Notes: generated by a model from the letters alone, not told the origin. 64,000 nucleotides of DNA from Archangium lansingense (GCF_026626635.1 NZ_JAPNKA010000001.1:13580001-13644000); one strand, 5' to 3'. Positions 1 to 9,071 are shown, counted from the stretch's first letter. Made by a program: numbers and translations.

Positions 1-445
1 GCTGGTAGACGCTGCCCTGCGGCGGATACGCGGTGAAGTGACTGTTGAGCAGCTTGCCCGTCTTCGTGTTCGACAGCACGAGGGGAGGGCCGCCGCCCGG
101 CGGCTTTTCGATCGTCGCCTTGAAATCCCAAAAGATCGTATGCCTGAAGGTCGGCGGGAGATTTCCAGTAACCTCGAGCAGGCCGAGCGGCGTAACGTCG
201 ATATCGGCCAGACTCAGGGTGACCTTGCCAACCACGGGGCTGTCGGCCGACACCTCGAAGCCGAGCATCTTCAACTTGACGCCACCCAAACCGGCACCGA
301 GGTTGGCCTCCACCCTCTCCTTGAATCCTCCCTTGAAGTCCAACGTGATGACCCCGAGAACGTTCACCATGAGCGGAACGTTGACCGCGTAGCAGCTCAT
401 CGGGATTTCCAAACCAATTGGCGGAATCAAACCACCCATCGACAT
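1..445 (-). CDS. Conserved hypothetical protein, 3' part cut by window edge
   Basis: The reading frame begins at an ATG at 445 preceded by a strong Shine-Dalgarno (GAAAGGAG, 5 bases before the start) and stays open to the window edge, giving 148 residues. The protein starts MSMGGLIPPIGLEIP and is rich in beta-forming and Gly/Val/Leu residues. It has no signal peptide and no recognisable catalytic motif. The excellent ribosome binding site and open frame make it a real gene, but I do not recognise the family. Confidence 0.7.
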   Translation of the reverse strand, partial: MSMGGLIPPIGLEIPMSCYAVNVPLMVNVLGVITLDFKGGFKERVEANLGAGLGGVKLKMLGFEVSADSPVVGKVTLSLADIDVTPLGLLEVTGNLPPTFRHTIFWDFKATIEKPPGGGPPLVLSNTKTGKLLNSHFTAYPPQGSVYQ

Positions 446-733
446 CTGATACTCCTTTCACGCGTCGGAAGACCGCTTGTTGGACTCCCTTGTAGCAACA
501 CGGAATGTGAAAGGCGTATAAACTCTTTGTTGAATTGACAGCCGGACGGTTCTGTGAATTGGCAGGCGGGGCTCCCCACACGCCAGCCTGGATTCCATAT
601 CGGGTCATGATGGAATCGTGACGGAGGAATGAGCCCCTCATGCGGCTCGGCTCCGGGCAATCCCTCAGTGTGGAGCAACGGCCCGTCCATGGCTCGGGCC
701 GGTCTGGATGCACTCCTGGAGGGTACTGCTCCC

Positions 734-2041
734 ATGACCCTGTCACGACGCATGGCTGTCTCCGCCATTCTCCTGCTGGCAAGTCTCCTCTCTTGCGGAA
801 CTCCATCCACGCCGGAGCAGCTCCACACCGACTCCGTCAGCCTCGTCATCGGTGACAAGAGCTTCCAGGCACGCTTCGGTCGGCCCGCCACGGTGCACGA
901 TGATGAGGCGCTCCGGGTCCGCGTCCACCTGGAATACGTGCTGGAACTGCTGCGGCAGCGCCCCACCGAGCATCTCTCTCCGGATGCGCGCGCCGCCAGG
1001 ACACGCAATCTCGATCGGCTGGAGGCCTATATCCGACGAGGCGAGTTCCCCCGGAACGACGACCATCCCGATGCGCGCCGCCCCACCTTCATCGACTCGC
1101 GGGGACGCATCTGCGCGGTGGGCTATCTCCTGGAACAAGAGCTCGGCCGGGAGGCCGCTGCGGCCATCGCGGCCGGGTTCAAATACGCCTTCGTCCGCGA
1201 GATCGACTCCCCCGTGCTCACCCAGTGGGCGGCCACCACGGGGCTCGAGCGGGAAGAGCTGGAGATGATTCAACCCACCTACTCGGTTGAAAGGGATTAC
1301 GGTCCGTTCTTCTCCTTGCTGGAGCAGCACGATGGAAGAGGCCATCTGTCCCTCGCGCCAGGGTTCCTGTTCGACCGCAAGGGTGACGGTGTTCCCGTCC
1401 GGCTCGATCTCTCCATGGCCTTCATGGGGAGGTACGGCCTGGGCCCCTACGCGACTGTCTCCCTGACGAAGCTCACGGGAGCACCCAGATCGGCCTCGGC
1501 GCTGAGCAACATCGACCTGGGAATGGTCTGGGCCCGGTCTGTCTTTTCCGACGCCTGGCTCGTGCTCCGTGGAGGGCTGCTCCTTCCCACCGGAGACGAG
1601 GATGAGGTGGGTTCCTCCCTCAATGCCACCGTGGCGGCGAAGCGTCCGACCCAGGCCGTGCTGTTCCAGCCGGGAGCCCTGGGCGGAAGGGTGGGCGCTT
1701 CGATGCTCCTGGGCCGCGCCTTCTGCTCGTCCTGTTCCCTCCGGCTGGACGCGGGGCTGGATGCGTATTCTCCCTTCTACAAATCCTTGCAATTCTCTCC
1801 TCGGTGGGGGGCAGGGTTCGCCTATAGCGTTCACCCCTTCGTCGCCACGCTCGAGGTGGCCGGCGCCCGATACGCGGAGACACCCTCTTCGAAGAGTGAG
1901 CTCCATCACACCATCGGTGGCTCGTTCCGCTTCATCATCAGCCAGGACGATTCGTTGCAGCCAGGCATCTCCCTGTCGATACCGCTGGAGGATCGCATCA
2001 AGAGGTGTTTCCTGGGCCTCGACCTGACCATGCGGTACTGA
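734..2041 (+). CDS. Outer-envelope lipoprotein, conserved hypothetical
   Basis: The start at 734 was chosen because it opens a lipoprotein signal peptide (MTLSRRMAVSAILLLASLLSC, lipobox LLSC) and follows GGAGG at about 718; the frame is open further upstream but without such features. After the Cys there is a block with the pattern RPTFIDSRGRICAVGYLL followed about 45 residues on by GLEREELEMIQP, a pairing I associate with uncharacterised myxobacterial proteins. The C-terminal ~240 residues alternate polar and hydrophobic positions with many Gly/aromatic residues, which suggests a beta-barrel-like domain (inference). About 435 residues. Function unknown; probably anchored to the outer membrane. 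Confidence 0.7.
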   Translation: MTLSRRMAVSAILLLASLLSCGTPSTPEQLHTDSVSLVIGDKSFQARFGRPATVHDDEALRVRVHLEYVLELLRQRPTEHLSPDARAARTRNLDRLEAYIRRGEFPRNDDHPDARRPTFIDSRGRICAVGYLLEQELGREAAAAIAAGFKYAFVREIDSPVLTQWAATTGLEREELEMIQPTYSVERDYGPFFSLLEQHDGRGHLSLAPGFLFDRKGDGVPVRLDLSMAFMGRYGLGPYATVSLTKLTGAPRSASALSNIDLGMVWARSVFSDAWLVLRGGLLLPTGDEDEVGSSLNATVAAKRPTQAVLFQPGALGGRVGASMLLGRAFCSSCSLRLDAGLDAYSPFYKSLQFSPRWGAGFAYSVHPFVATLEVAGARYAETPSSKSELHHTIGGSFRFIISQDDSLQPGISLSIPLEDRIKRCFLGLDLTMRY

Positions 2042-2235
2042 ATGGCGAGTTCGTGCACTGGAATGGCATGACCGACTTCCAGCTCTTGCGTCAGTTCACG
2101 CACCGCGTCAGGAGCAGTCTCCGGGTCTGACTGAATGACGGCGACGCGGCCCGACATCACCTCGTGCAGGCCGGAAACGGAGAAGTTCGAGGTGCAGACC
2201 TGAACCTGCTTCCAGTCGAAAACCGTTTCCGGTCC
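2042..2235 (-). pseudogene. Possible gene remnant on the minus strand
   Basis: On the minus strand a frame with protein-like composition runs through this gap (it reads ETVFDWKQVQVCTSN, then HEVMSGRVAVIQSD, then ELTQELEVGHAIPV) and continues without a stop into the antisense of the lipoprotein gene. There is no convincing start or ribosome binding site and no recognisable family. The natural-looking sequence in only ~65 codons suggests the leftover of a deleted gene, but this is a weak call. Confidence 0.25.
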
Positions 2236-2326
2236 TCGTTGGCGCCGACTATCGTGCCGCGCCGAGTAGCCCGGCCCCTCTCATCCACCCGCGAGCCACT
2301 GGCCAGCCGCTCGCCAAGGAGACGAC

Positions 2327-2755
2327 ATGACGCGCGAGTACCCCCAGGATCAGTTGATGGCGTTCGTCCAGGCCATGGCCAACGTGGTGGCGAGCGACGG
2401 CCGCATCACGGAGGACGAGCGCCAGCACCTCGACAACGTGGTGGCCCACATCGGCCTGTCGCCCCGCGACGAGCAGGTGTCCGCGCTCATCGAGCAGGAA
2501 TTCCAGAAGCCTGGCCGCCTCACCGACATCGTCGGCAAGATCCAGAACCGCGAGCTGCGCGCTGCCCTCCTGCGCATGATCGTCGAGGTGTCGTGCGCTG
2601 ACGGCGAGATCGCGAACGAGGAGCGCGCCTCGGTGAAGGCGACCGCCAGCGCCTTCGGTTTCGACGCGTCGGTCGCCGACGAGCTCATCGACTGGGCGAT
2701 CGACTCCATCAAGCTCGACCAGCGCGAGCGCGAGATCATGGCGAAGCTGTTCTAA
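2327..2755 (+). CDS. TerB-like (tellurite resistance TerB family) protein
   Basis: 142 residues; AAGGAG lies 8 bases before the ATG. The protein is all-helical in character and carries two copies of the TerB-type acidic motif: ASDGRITEDER near residue 23 and CADGEIANEER near residue 90. Each has the spaced Asp/Glu pattern typical of the TerB metal-binding fold. TerB-like domains occur in stress-response and membrane-associated signalling proteins; the exact role here cannot be read from the sequence. It stands alone, convergent with the hydrolase gene downstream. Confidence 0.75.
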   Translation: MTREYPQDQLMAFVQAMANVVASDGRITEDERQHLDNVVAHIGLSPRDEQVSALIEQEFQKPGRLTDIVGKIQNRELRAALLRMIVEVSCADGEIANEERASVKATASAFGFDASVADELIDWAIDSIKLDQREREIMAKLF

Positions 2756-2861
2756 GCCAGTGGGAGGTTCCGGCCGCGCGCGGGAGCAACTGGTCCGATG
2801 GTCGGACCAGTCGGCACGATGCGCGGCCGGAGGGTGCCCTGTTCTTGCGGCATGAGCACCC

Positions 2862-3749
2862 CTATAGGCACATCAGGAGACGGCGCGTGCCCGGGTACGC
2901 GGCGCTGGCTGGGCATCGAGGAAGGAGCGCAAGGCGACCGCGAAAGGCTCTGGCCGCTCGAAGAACGGGAAGTGTGCGCCCCCCCTCCTCGGCGGTGAAG
3001 GTACGCAGCTGGGCTCCAGGGATTCGCTCGGCGCTCCACTTCTGCGACGCCGGATTGACGTGACTGACCTCGCCAGCGATCACCAGCGTCGGCACGTCGA
3101 TGCGTGGCAGCACATCGCGCCAGTCCTGCATGATGTGGTCCAGCAGCAGCCGTGAGCCGAAGCCGCCGTCGAGCTTGAGGTTCTCCTGATAGAGCCACTC
3201 CAGGTCCTCGCCGGAGATCTGCCGGGTGAGCATGGAGACGAGGAAGTCGTGCCGCACGCTCGCCGCGTCGGGACCGAGGAAGCTCTTGCAGAAGGCCTCG
3301 GCGCCGGGGAAGTCCACGATGGCACCCACCTTGGCCGCCTCGGCCGGATCGAGCCAGGGCAGGATGGTGCAGGCGCTGGGCTGGTCGATGATGATGAGCG
3401 AGCTCACCTTCGCGGAGCCGAACAGGTCGAGGTAGCTCCACAGCACTGACGCCCCCATGGAGTGGCCCGCGAAGTCCGCCTGCTCGATGTGGAGGTGCGT
3501 CAGGAGCTCGTCGAGGTCGCGCGCGAGCCGGGCGATGCGAGCGCCGTGCGTGGGGTGATCGGATTCCCCGTGGCCACGCTGGTCGTAGCTGACGACACGG
3601 TAATGCCTGGCGAGCATGGGAATCACCCGATCGAACATCGCGCGCGACTGTGACCAGCCGTGCAGCAGCACCAGGGTGCGCTCGCTCGAGCTCGAGCCCG
3701 CGAGATGGTAGTCCAGTTTGCATCCGTCGGCGGTCGTGAAGGTGCTCAT
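2862..3749 (-). CDS. Alpha/beta-fold hydrolase, frameshifted near the C terminus
   Basis: Starts at an ATG at 3749 with AAGGAG 6 bases upstream. It shows the oxyanion segment LLHGW (residues 28-32), YDQRGHGES, and the nucleophile elbow GHSMGA (Ser97). As written the frame reads EEGGRTLPVLRAARAF and ends in low-quality sequence at 2862. Removing one base from the run of seven C (minus-strand G7) at 2979-2985 restores EEGGAHFPFFERPEPFAV, which contains the catalytic His, and a normal end at 2873 (TGA). So the sequence shown encodes a protein without the catalytic His. Either a sequencing error in the homopolymer or a real, possibly reversible, inactivation. Confidence 0.8.
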   Translation of the reverse strand: MSTFTTADGCKLDYHLAGSSSSERTLVLLHGWSQSRAMFDRVIPMLARHYRVVSYDQRGHGESDHPTHGARIARLARDLDELLTHLHIEQADFAGHSMGASVLWSYLDLFGSAKVSSLIIIDQPSACTILPWLDPAEAAKVGAIVDFPGAEAFCKSFLGPDAASVRHDFLVSMLTRQISGEDLEWLYQENLKLDGGFGSRLLLDHIMQDWRDVLPRIDVPTLVIAGEVSHVNPASQKWSAERIPGAQLRTFTAEEGGRTLPVLRAARAFRGRLALLPRCPASAAYPGTRRLLMCL

Positions 3750-4025
3750 CGTGTTCTCCTTGGGCTGAGCAGGGTAGAGCGTCAGGCTTTGTTGGAAATC
3801 ACCCGAAAGCACCTGAAACGTTTCACCCGAAAGAGGGAGCGTGCCCCGCTCCGCCATCAGGGACATCCCGTAGCGGAGAATCCGCGCTTCGCAACGGAGG
3901 GCGCCCGAAGGGGAAAGGGAGACATCTTCAGTATTAAATAGAAATAGACGGAAGGCTTTCGAACCGCGAAATATGGCCCGGCCGCTCGCAGCACCCGAGT
4001 ACCCCCGACAGGAGACAGAGAACGC

Positions 4026-5603
4026 ATGCGAACCGTGAAGCTCGCCGCATCCCTTGCCGCCACCCTGCTGATGCAGGCCTGTGGCAGCCCCGCCGCAGAG
4101 GAGCCCTCCCCGCTCACCACGAGCACCGCCGCGCTGACGTCCGGCGTCTCTCGCGGGTGCACCTTCTCCGTCTCGTACCGGGAGATCATCACCCCCTACC
4201 ACGCGTACGTGACCAGCGTCACCCGGCAGGCGTCCTCCACCTGCCCGTGGGGCGAGGCGACCGTGGATCTCGTGGAGTCGTACGAGATCCCCACGCTGTC
4301 GCTCGCCGCGAATGACCTCGGGGTCGCCGTGAGCTCCCCGAAGAGGAACACGTCGAGCTCGGGCATGTATCTGACGCTCTTCAACCTGGCCCCGGACACG
4401 CTGGCGGTGGTGCGCCAGACGGAGCTCCGCGCGTACTACTCCATCCGCACCGGCATCATCTGGAACGGGGACCTGTCCATCCAGACCGATGGCACCACGC
4501 TGAAGGTCCAGGGCGTCAAGGACGGCACCATCCCCGGCGAGGTCGGAACCGGCTCCTACTACACCGCGCTCTATCCGAACTTCTTCACCAGCACCACGGC
4601 GCCCACCGTCACGGCCTCGGCGACGGCGGAGCAGACGCAGACGGGCTCCTGGGCCGCGAGCGGCAACCTGACCACGGCGCGCTCGGGCCACACCGCCACC
4701 CTGCTCACCTCGGGCGAGGTGCTGGTGGTGAGTGACTCCACGGCCGAGCTGTTCAACCCCTACAGCAACACGTCGCGCGTTTCGAACGGGAGCCTCCTGG
4801 CGCGCACCCAGCACACCGCGACCCGGCTGTCCTCGGGGCAGGTGCTGGTGGCCGGCGGGTGGTCGGGCCTGGAGCCCCTCTACTGGCGCCGCACGGCGGA
4901 GCTGTACGACCCGGCTACGGACACCTTCACCGTGGCGGACGCCATGAGCACGCCGCGTGGCAACCACACGGCGACCCTGCTCGACTCGGGCAAGGTGCTG
5001 GTGACGGGCGGCAACACCACCAACGGGGACACGGACACCGCGGAGCTGTACGACCCGGCCACCAACACCTGGAGCAGCGCGGGCAGCGTAGGGGCTCGCG
5101 CCTTCCATACCGCCACGCTGCTCTACTCGGGCCAGGTGCTGGTGACGGGCGGCCGGACCTCCTCGGGAGCCGTGCTCACGGACGCGCGCCTGTACGACCC
5201 GGCCACCAACACCTGGACACCGGTGCCGAGCATGGGGCGCGCGCGCTCGGGACACATTGCCATCCGGCTCTACTCGGGCACCGTGATGCTGGTGGGCGGC
5301 GGCTACGACGAGGTGGACATGTATGACCCGTACAACAACCGCTGGTACTGGAACACCCTGCTCGGCAACGGCCGCAACGCCGTCAGCGCGACGCTGCTCT
5401 ACTCGGGCGAAGTGCTGGTGACGTTCTCCAACGGGCTGGCGGCCATCTACTCCCCGTCGACGGAGTCGTGGCGGTACGCGGGCTCGCTGTCGGCGCCGCT
5501 CACGGGCCATGCCGCGACGCTGCTGGACTCGGGCAACGTGCTGGTAACGGGCGGTTCCGCGGGCAGCACCGCGGTCTCCACCGTGCAGCGCTACACGCGC
5601 TGA
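4026..5603 (+). CDS. Kelch-repeat lipoprotein
   Basis: 525 residues, with AGGAGA 9 bases before the ATG. The N terminus is a lipoprotein signal peptide (lipobox LMQAC, Cys19). Residues ~25-200 form an unknown beta-rich domain. From residue ~205 to the end there are seven Kelch-type repeats of roughly 45-50 residues with the pattern HTATLL-SG-VLVTGG-AELYDP-T-TW, enough for one complete beta-propeller. Myxobacteria carry many such lipoproteins; they are presumed surface binding or adhesion proteins. A GC-rich hairpin follows the stop. Confidence 0.85.
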   Translation: MRTVKLAASLAATLLMQACGSPAAEEPSPLTTSTAALTSGVSRGCTFSVSYREIITPYHAYVTSVTRQASSTCPWGEATVDLVESYEIPTLSLAANDLGVAVSSPKRNTSSSGMYLTLFNLAPDTLAVVRQTELRAYYSIRTGIIWNGDLSIQTDGTTLKVQGVKDGTIPGEVGTGSYYTALYPNFFTSTTAPTVTASATAEQTQTGSWAASGNLTTARSGHTATLLTSGEVLVVSDSTAELFNPYSNTSRVSNGSLLARTQHTATRLSSGQVLVAGGWSGLEPLYWRRTAELYDPATDTFTVADAMSTPRGNHTATLLDSGKVLVTGGNTTNGDTDTAELYDPATNTWSSAGSVGARAFHTATLLYSGQVLVTGGRTSSGAVLTDARLYDPATNTWTPVPSMGRARSGHIAIRLYSGTVMLVGGGYDEVDMYDPYNNRWYWNTLLGNGRNAVSATLLYSGEVLVTFSNGLAAIYSPSTESWRYAGSLSAPLTGHAATLLDSGNVLVTGGSAGSTAVSTVQRYTR

Positions 5604-5619
5604 GCCGAAGACGGGCTCG

Positions 5620-5648
5620 CCCCACCGCAAGCCTCCACGGCGGTGGGG
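5620..5648 (+). terminator. GC-rich hairpin after the Kelch gene
   Basis: Perfect 9-bp inverted repeat CCCCACCGC / GCGGTGGGG with an 11-base loop, 17 bases after the Kelch gene stop. There is no strong T-tract, so it may be a weak or Rho-assisted terminator. Confidence 0.5.
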
Positions 5649-5708
5649 TGTTGCCATCAGGCGCGCGCGCGCGAACTCCCAGGGCACGCCCTGGACGTGG
5701 GGGGACTG

Positions 5709-7541
5709 ATGGGCATTACAGTCCTCCGCATGCGAACGCGCATCGCTGCTCTCCTCCTTCTTCTCTGTCCGCAGCTCGCTCTCGCCGGGGACCTGCAACT
5801 CGCGGCCGAGCTACCCGACGTGAATTACACGAACGCCGCGAAAGTCAGCGCGCAGCGCTTCGTCCTCGTCGGCGTCACGTGGGACCGCGACGAGAAGAAC
5901 CGCCCCAAGATGCCGCATTACGAGCTGTTCGATTTCCAGGAGCGCAAGGTCATCGACGTGCCCGTGCCGTTGCACCAACTCCCGAAGGCACACACCGACA
6001 CGCTGGGCCGCACGAACCCGTCCGCGACCGTCGTCCACCACGACGGCCAGGTCACCTCGCTCACGTTCAACGCGACGAAGGGCTACGAGACGGTAGCCAC
6101 CTACTTCTGCCAGTACGACCACCGCACCCGGCAGTTCTCCGACCTCGTGCTGCTCGGCCCCAAGGACAACACCCGCTACTTCCATGACATCGGGTTCGAT
6201 CCGACGGACACGTACCTCTATTACGCGTCCGCCGTGAACCCCGCGGGCAACGTGCTCAAGGAAGGCTACACCTCGTTCGAGCTCGCCCGCATCGATCTCG
6301 AGACGCGCGCCATCGACTGGACGATGAAGGTCGACTTCCCCAAGCGCGACAAGCCGATCAAGCTGGTATCCGGTCCCAAGGTGTTCAGCCCTGACGGCAA
6401 GAAGCTCGCGCTCGTCGAGTACAACGACAAAGGCAACGAGCGCTCCCACCCCGCCAGGCCGCAACAACAAGTGCTCGTCATCGACATCCCGTCGAAGCAG
6501 GTGGACTCCTATCCCGTTCCGCTCACCACCTACGGCACGGCCTTCACACCCGACGGCCGCTACCTCCTCCTCGGCTCGAACGAGCTCGGCGATGTCATCC
6601 GCATCGACCTCGAGAAGAAAAAGATCGACGCGAAGACGCAGGGAATGAAGAAGGTCCACCGCTTCGTGCTCACGCCGTCGGGCAAGAGCTTCCTGGTGAT
6701 CTCGAACACGCAGCAGATCTCTCCGAAGGTCGTCGAAGTGCGGCGCGTCTCTGACTTGAGCCTCCAGACGTCAATCCCCATGCGGATGCTCTTCCCCGGC
6801 AACGACGGCGTCGCGGCGGAAGTCATCGTCGGGCTCAACGGGCGGCTTCTCATGACCCCGTTCGTCGACGAGAAAGGTTGGCCCAGCAGGAAGGGAGTGC
6901 GGCTGTACGAAGTGCCCGACGACGTGAATTCGCCGGAGGTCGCCGGCGGCGCGGGCGGCGACTTGAAGATCGCCCAGGGCGTGGTCCTCGGCAAGCAGTA
7001 CGCGGACAAACACGCTATCCGCTACGTGGACTACAAGGTCGATCCGACCGCGACGTTCGCGCAGTTCGTGGTCGCGCCGGACGGCGACGTCCTCCTCATC
7101 GGAACACTCAGCGGCAACACCGACTCCGATTACAAGCCGGGGAGGACGAAGCCGGTCGTCGCGCGGCTGGATCCGACCGGCAAGCCGCGTTGGCAGAAGG
7201 TGCTCGTGAAGAAGGGCTTCCTCGACTACGAGGGCGGCACCGTCGCGGCGACGCCGGACGGCGGCTGCGTGGCCCAAATCGTGTCATACGTCCACCCCGG
7301 CCGGCCTCCGGTCACCCGGCTCGTGAAGCTCAACGCGAAAGGGAGGGTCCTCTGGGACCACCAATTCCGCGGCGACGGCGGACCCGGGACACCGCTGGGC
7401 GACCATTTCGAGCTGCTGCCCGACGGTTCGGTCGTGATCACCGGCCGGTACTACGACGACGTGGAAAACAAGCAGAAGCACGACTGGAAGGCGGTCCTCG
7501 ACCCGAACGGGAAAGTGGTGTCCGAAGAGGCCTCGCCGTAA
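5709..7541 (+). CDS. Secreted beta-propeller-like protein
   Basis: About 610 residues. Two starts are plausible: 5709 (preceded by GGGGGA) and 5730, which directly opens the signal peptide MRTRIAALLLLLCPQLALA; the signal peptide works from either. Downstream are repeated blade-like segments with FSPDGKKLAL, FTPDGRYLLLGS, TPSGKSFLVI and VAPDGDVLLIG, typical of WD40/YVTN-type propellers. No catalytic motif is visible. It is likely periplasmic or secreted; the ligand is unknown. Confidence 0.65.
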   Translation: MGITVLRMRTRIAALLLLLCPQLALAGDLQLAAELPDVNYTNAAKVSAQRFVLVGVTWDRDEKNRPKMPHYELFDFQERKVIDVPVPLHQLPKAHTDTLGRTNPSATVVHHDGQVTSLTFNATKGYETVATYFCQYDHRTRQFSDLVLLGPKDNTRYFHDIGFDPTDTYLYYASAVNPAGNVLKEGYTSFELARIDLETRAIDWTMKVDFPKRDKPIKLVSGPKVFSPDGKKLALVEYNDKGNERSHPARPQQQVLVIDIPSKQVDSYPVPLTTYGTAFTPDGRYLLLGSNELGDVIRIDLEKKKIDAKTQGMKKVHRFVLTPSGKSFLVISNTQQISPKVVEVRRVSDLSLQTSIPMRMLFPGNDGVAAEVIVGLNGRLLMTPFVDEKGWPSRKGVRLYEVPDDVNSPEVAGGAGGDLKIAQGVVLGKQYADKHAIRYVDYKVDPTATFAQFVVAPDGDVLLIGTLSGNTDSDYKPGRTKPVVARLDPTGKPRWQKVLVKKGFLDYEGGTVAATPDGGCVAQIVSYVHPGRPPVTRLVKLNAKGRVLWDHQFRGDGGPGTPLGDHFELLPDGSVVITGRYYDDVENKQKHDWKAVLDPNGKVVSEEASP

Positions 7542-7601
7542 CGCTCACGCGTGGGTGATGAGGGTCGTGTAGCCCCATTCGGCCCCCAGGTTCGTCATGA
7601 A

Positions 7602-7621
7602 GCTCCCCCAAGAGGGGGAGC
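7602..7621. terminator. Short perfect hairpin downstream of the propeller gene
   Basis: Inverted repeat GCTCCCCC-AAGA-GGGGGAGC (8-bp stem, 4-base loop), 60 bases after the propeller gene. There is no T-tract. On the minus strand just beside it a short frame reads MTNLGAEWGYTTLITHA and stops at 7545, possibly the tail of a lost gene. Confidence 0.35.
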
Positions 7622-7691
7622 AGGAGGCAAGCGTGGCGCCTGAGGTAGCGGCGAGGGAGTCACGTGAGCCGGTTCCGCCAGGCTGGGGCCC

Positions 7692-8084
7692 ATGAACTCT
7701 CCGGACCGCCCCAAGACTTCGTATGAGATGTACCGCGCCATGGCCGAGCACTACCACCAGGGTCCATCCCACGCGGCCCTCGTCACCTTGCTGTTCCGGA
7801 TGACGATGGAGCTCGAAGCGCTGCGCGAGGCGCTGTCCAGTCCCCAGACGCCCGAGTCCGTGCGCGAGGCCTACCGCGAGGCCTACAAGCGCACCGCCGT
7901 CCTGTCCCACAACGCCGCGGGGCCAACCGGAGGCGCCGAGAAGATCCTCCGCGAGTTCTTCCCCTGGGAGGGCGCCAACGATCGCTTCGCCTCGGAGATG
8001 GCGATGATGAAGCGCCTGGGCACCACGCCGGAGGAGCAGCAGGCGCTCCGCGAGAAGATGGAAGAGGTCGAGATGTACACCTGA
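7692..8084 (+). CDS. Small conserved protein, copy A of three
   Basis: 130 residues starting MNSPDRPKTSYEMY and ending MEEVEMYT. It is predicted soluble and mainly helical, with no known motif. Near-identical genes lie at 18607-18987 and 25682-26074 in this window. The ~40 bases upstream are shared as well (CACGTGAGCCGG, then GGCCCATGAAC), so the promoter/leader was copied with the gene, but copy A lacks the tRNA-like repeat that precedes B and C. It carries the doubled REAY-REAY segment, as copy C does. Function unknown; conservation of the frame in all three copies argues for a real protein. Confidence 0.7.
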   Translation: MNSPDRPKTSYEMYRAMAEHYHQGPSHAALVTLLFRMTMELEALREALSSPQTPESVREAYREAYKRTAVLSHNAAGPTGGAEKILREFFPWEGANDRFASEMAMMKRLGTTPEEQQALREKMEEVEMYT

Positions 8085-8101
8085 CGCCCGATTCGCGGGC
8101 G
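8085..8101 (+). terminator. Hairpin after small gene copy A
   Basis: CGCCCG-ATTCG-CGGGCG immediately follows the TGA. The same hairpin and ~30 bases beyond are present after copy B (18988-19004) but not after copy C, so this tail was duplicated with the gene. On the minus strand the adjoining shared sequence reads as the end of another gene (...LELG, stop). Confidence 0.45.
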
Positions 8102-8205
8102 TCGGCTCAGCCGAGCTCCAGCTCGAAGACCTGCATGGGCGCCTGATGTAGCGGAGAATCCCTGACCCGCAGCCGTTGGCCACCGTTCGCCACTTCCTCA
8201 TCCAA

Positions 8206-8388
8206 TTCCGAACCACCGCGCTCAAGCTCAAGGAGGACCTGCGCGTCTTCACCGGCGAGGATATGCAGCAGGAGGTCTTCTCCATCAAGGCCCGCAACAT
8301 CCTCGACATCAGCGCCACCTATGACGTCACGGACTCGGCGTCCGGCCAGAAGGTGGGCGCGCTGCGCCGCAAGGGCCTCAAGTCCATG
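8206..8388 (+). pseudogene. Fragment of a LURP-one/scramblase-like protein
   Basis: About 60 codons (LKLKEDLRVFTGEDM, FSIKARNILDIS, VGALRRKGLKSM) match my knowledge of the internal part of small LURP-one-related (phospholipid scramblase-like) bacterial proteins, where this block follows an N-terminal beta region and precedes another. Both flanks are missing: there is no start codon with an SD and no N-terminal domain, and after GLKSM the frame enters antisense sequence of the neighbouring lipoprotein remnant. This is a doubly truncated gene. Confidence 0.55.
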
Positions 8389-8825
8389 GCGTTGCCCTGC
8401 CGCGACTCGGTGGCGGCGATGCCGACCAGGTACGAGGTGCCTCCGTCACCGCTGAGCGTGAGCACATCGGCGCCACTGGCCAGGAACTCGCCCGTGTCGA
8501 ACTCCGTGCGGGTGCTCAGCATGTACGTGCCTTCGGTGCCCGCGTTCGCGAGGCTGTTCTGGTCGCACGCCGAGAGGTCGAAGGTGTCGAAGTCACAGCC
8601 GCCCGTGTTGCTGGTGGCGAAGCCGCAGGGCGCGTACCGCTCCGGCTCGGGGCCCGGCCAGTTGCCTGCCTCCTCGAGCGGGACGTAGCCGCCATCCCAC
8701 TCGTCACCGGTGGAGGCATCCGGGGTGGAGGCATCGGGGAAATCCGTATTGCCCGGCTTCGGGCAACCGGCGAGCGTGAGGAATCAGCCGAGCAGCGCCG
8801 CTCGGGTGAGTCGGTTCCAATTCAT
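8389..8825 (-). pseudogene. Broken lipoprotein gene
   Basis: Starting at an ATG at 8825 (GGGAG upstream) the frame reads MNWNRLTRAALLG, a TGA at 8786-8784, then FLTLAGC (a normal lipobox) followed by PKPGNTDFPDAST and a coherent secreted domain (NTGGCDFDTFDLSAC, DVLTLSGDGGTSYLV). Thus codon 14, inside the signal peptide, is a stop. The 3' end is also lost: coherent sequence ends at about 8389, exactly where the LURP-one-like fragment of the other strand ends. Two independent lesions make it a pseudogene. Confidence 0.65.
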
Positions 8826-8951
8826 GGTGGGAAGCTCCCTGGAGAGGGCGCGCATCCTGCAGAGGCGGAAGCCCCCGCGCAAATCGAGCGCCCCATCCGG
8901 CAATCATTTCCCGCGAGGCGTAAAACCAGACGCGAAACCTTCAGTCTGGCT

Positions 8952-9071
8952 TTACCGGGAGGCGTCGGGACGGAAGCGCCGCTCGATGCGCGAGCGCAAC
9001 AGCTCGAGGACTTCCTTCTCGGTGGTGCCGGCCTCGGGCTCGATCTTCAGCGTGAGGGCGCCCTTGCTCAC
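8952..9071 (-). CDS. 39-residue ORF at the end of the sigma-factor operon
   Basis: GTG start at 9071 overlaps by four bases (GTGA) the stop of the 21-residue ORF before it. The peptide starts MSKGALTLKIEPEAGTTEK and ends ERRFRPDASR; it has a helical, charged second half (EVLELLRSRIERRF). Placement in a run of 4-base overlaps after an ECF sigma gene suggests a co-translated small regulator or anti-sigma-like partner, but no family is recognised. Confidence 0.4.
   Translation of the reverse strand: MSKGALTLKIEPEAGTTEKEVLELLRSRIERRFRPDASR

Noticed and set aside
3750-5798. Long minus-strand open frame continuing upstream of the hydrolase across the Kelch gene
   Set aside because: Antisense shadow: the Kelch gene on the plus strand has signal peptide, SD and repeats; the minus-strand text is Arg/His/Gly-rich without motifs.
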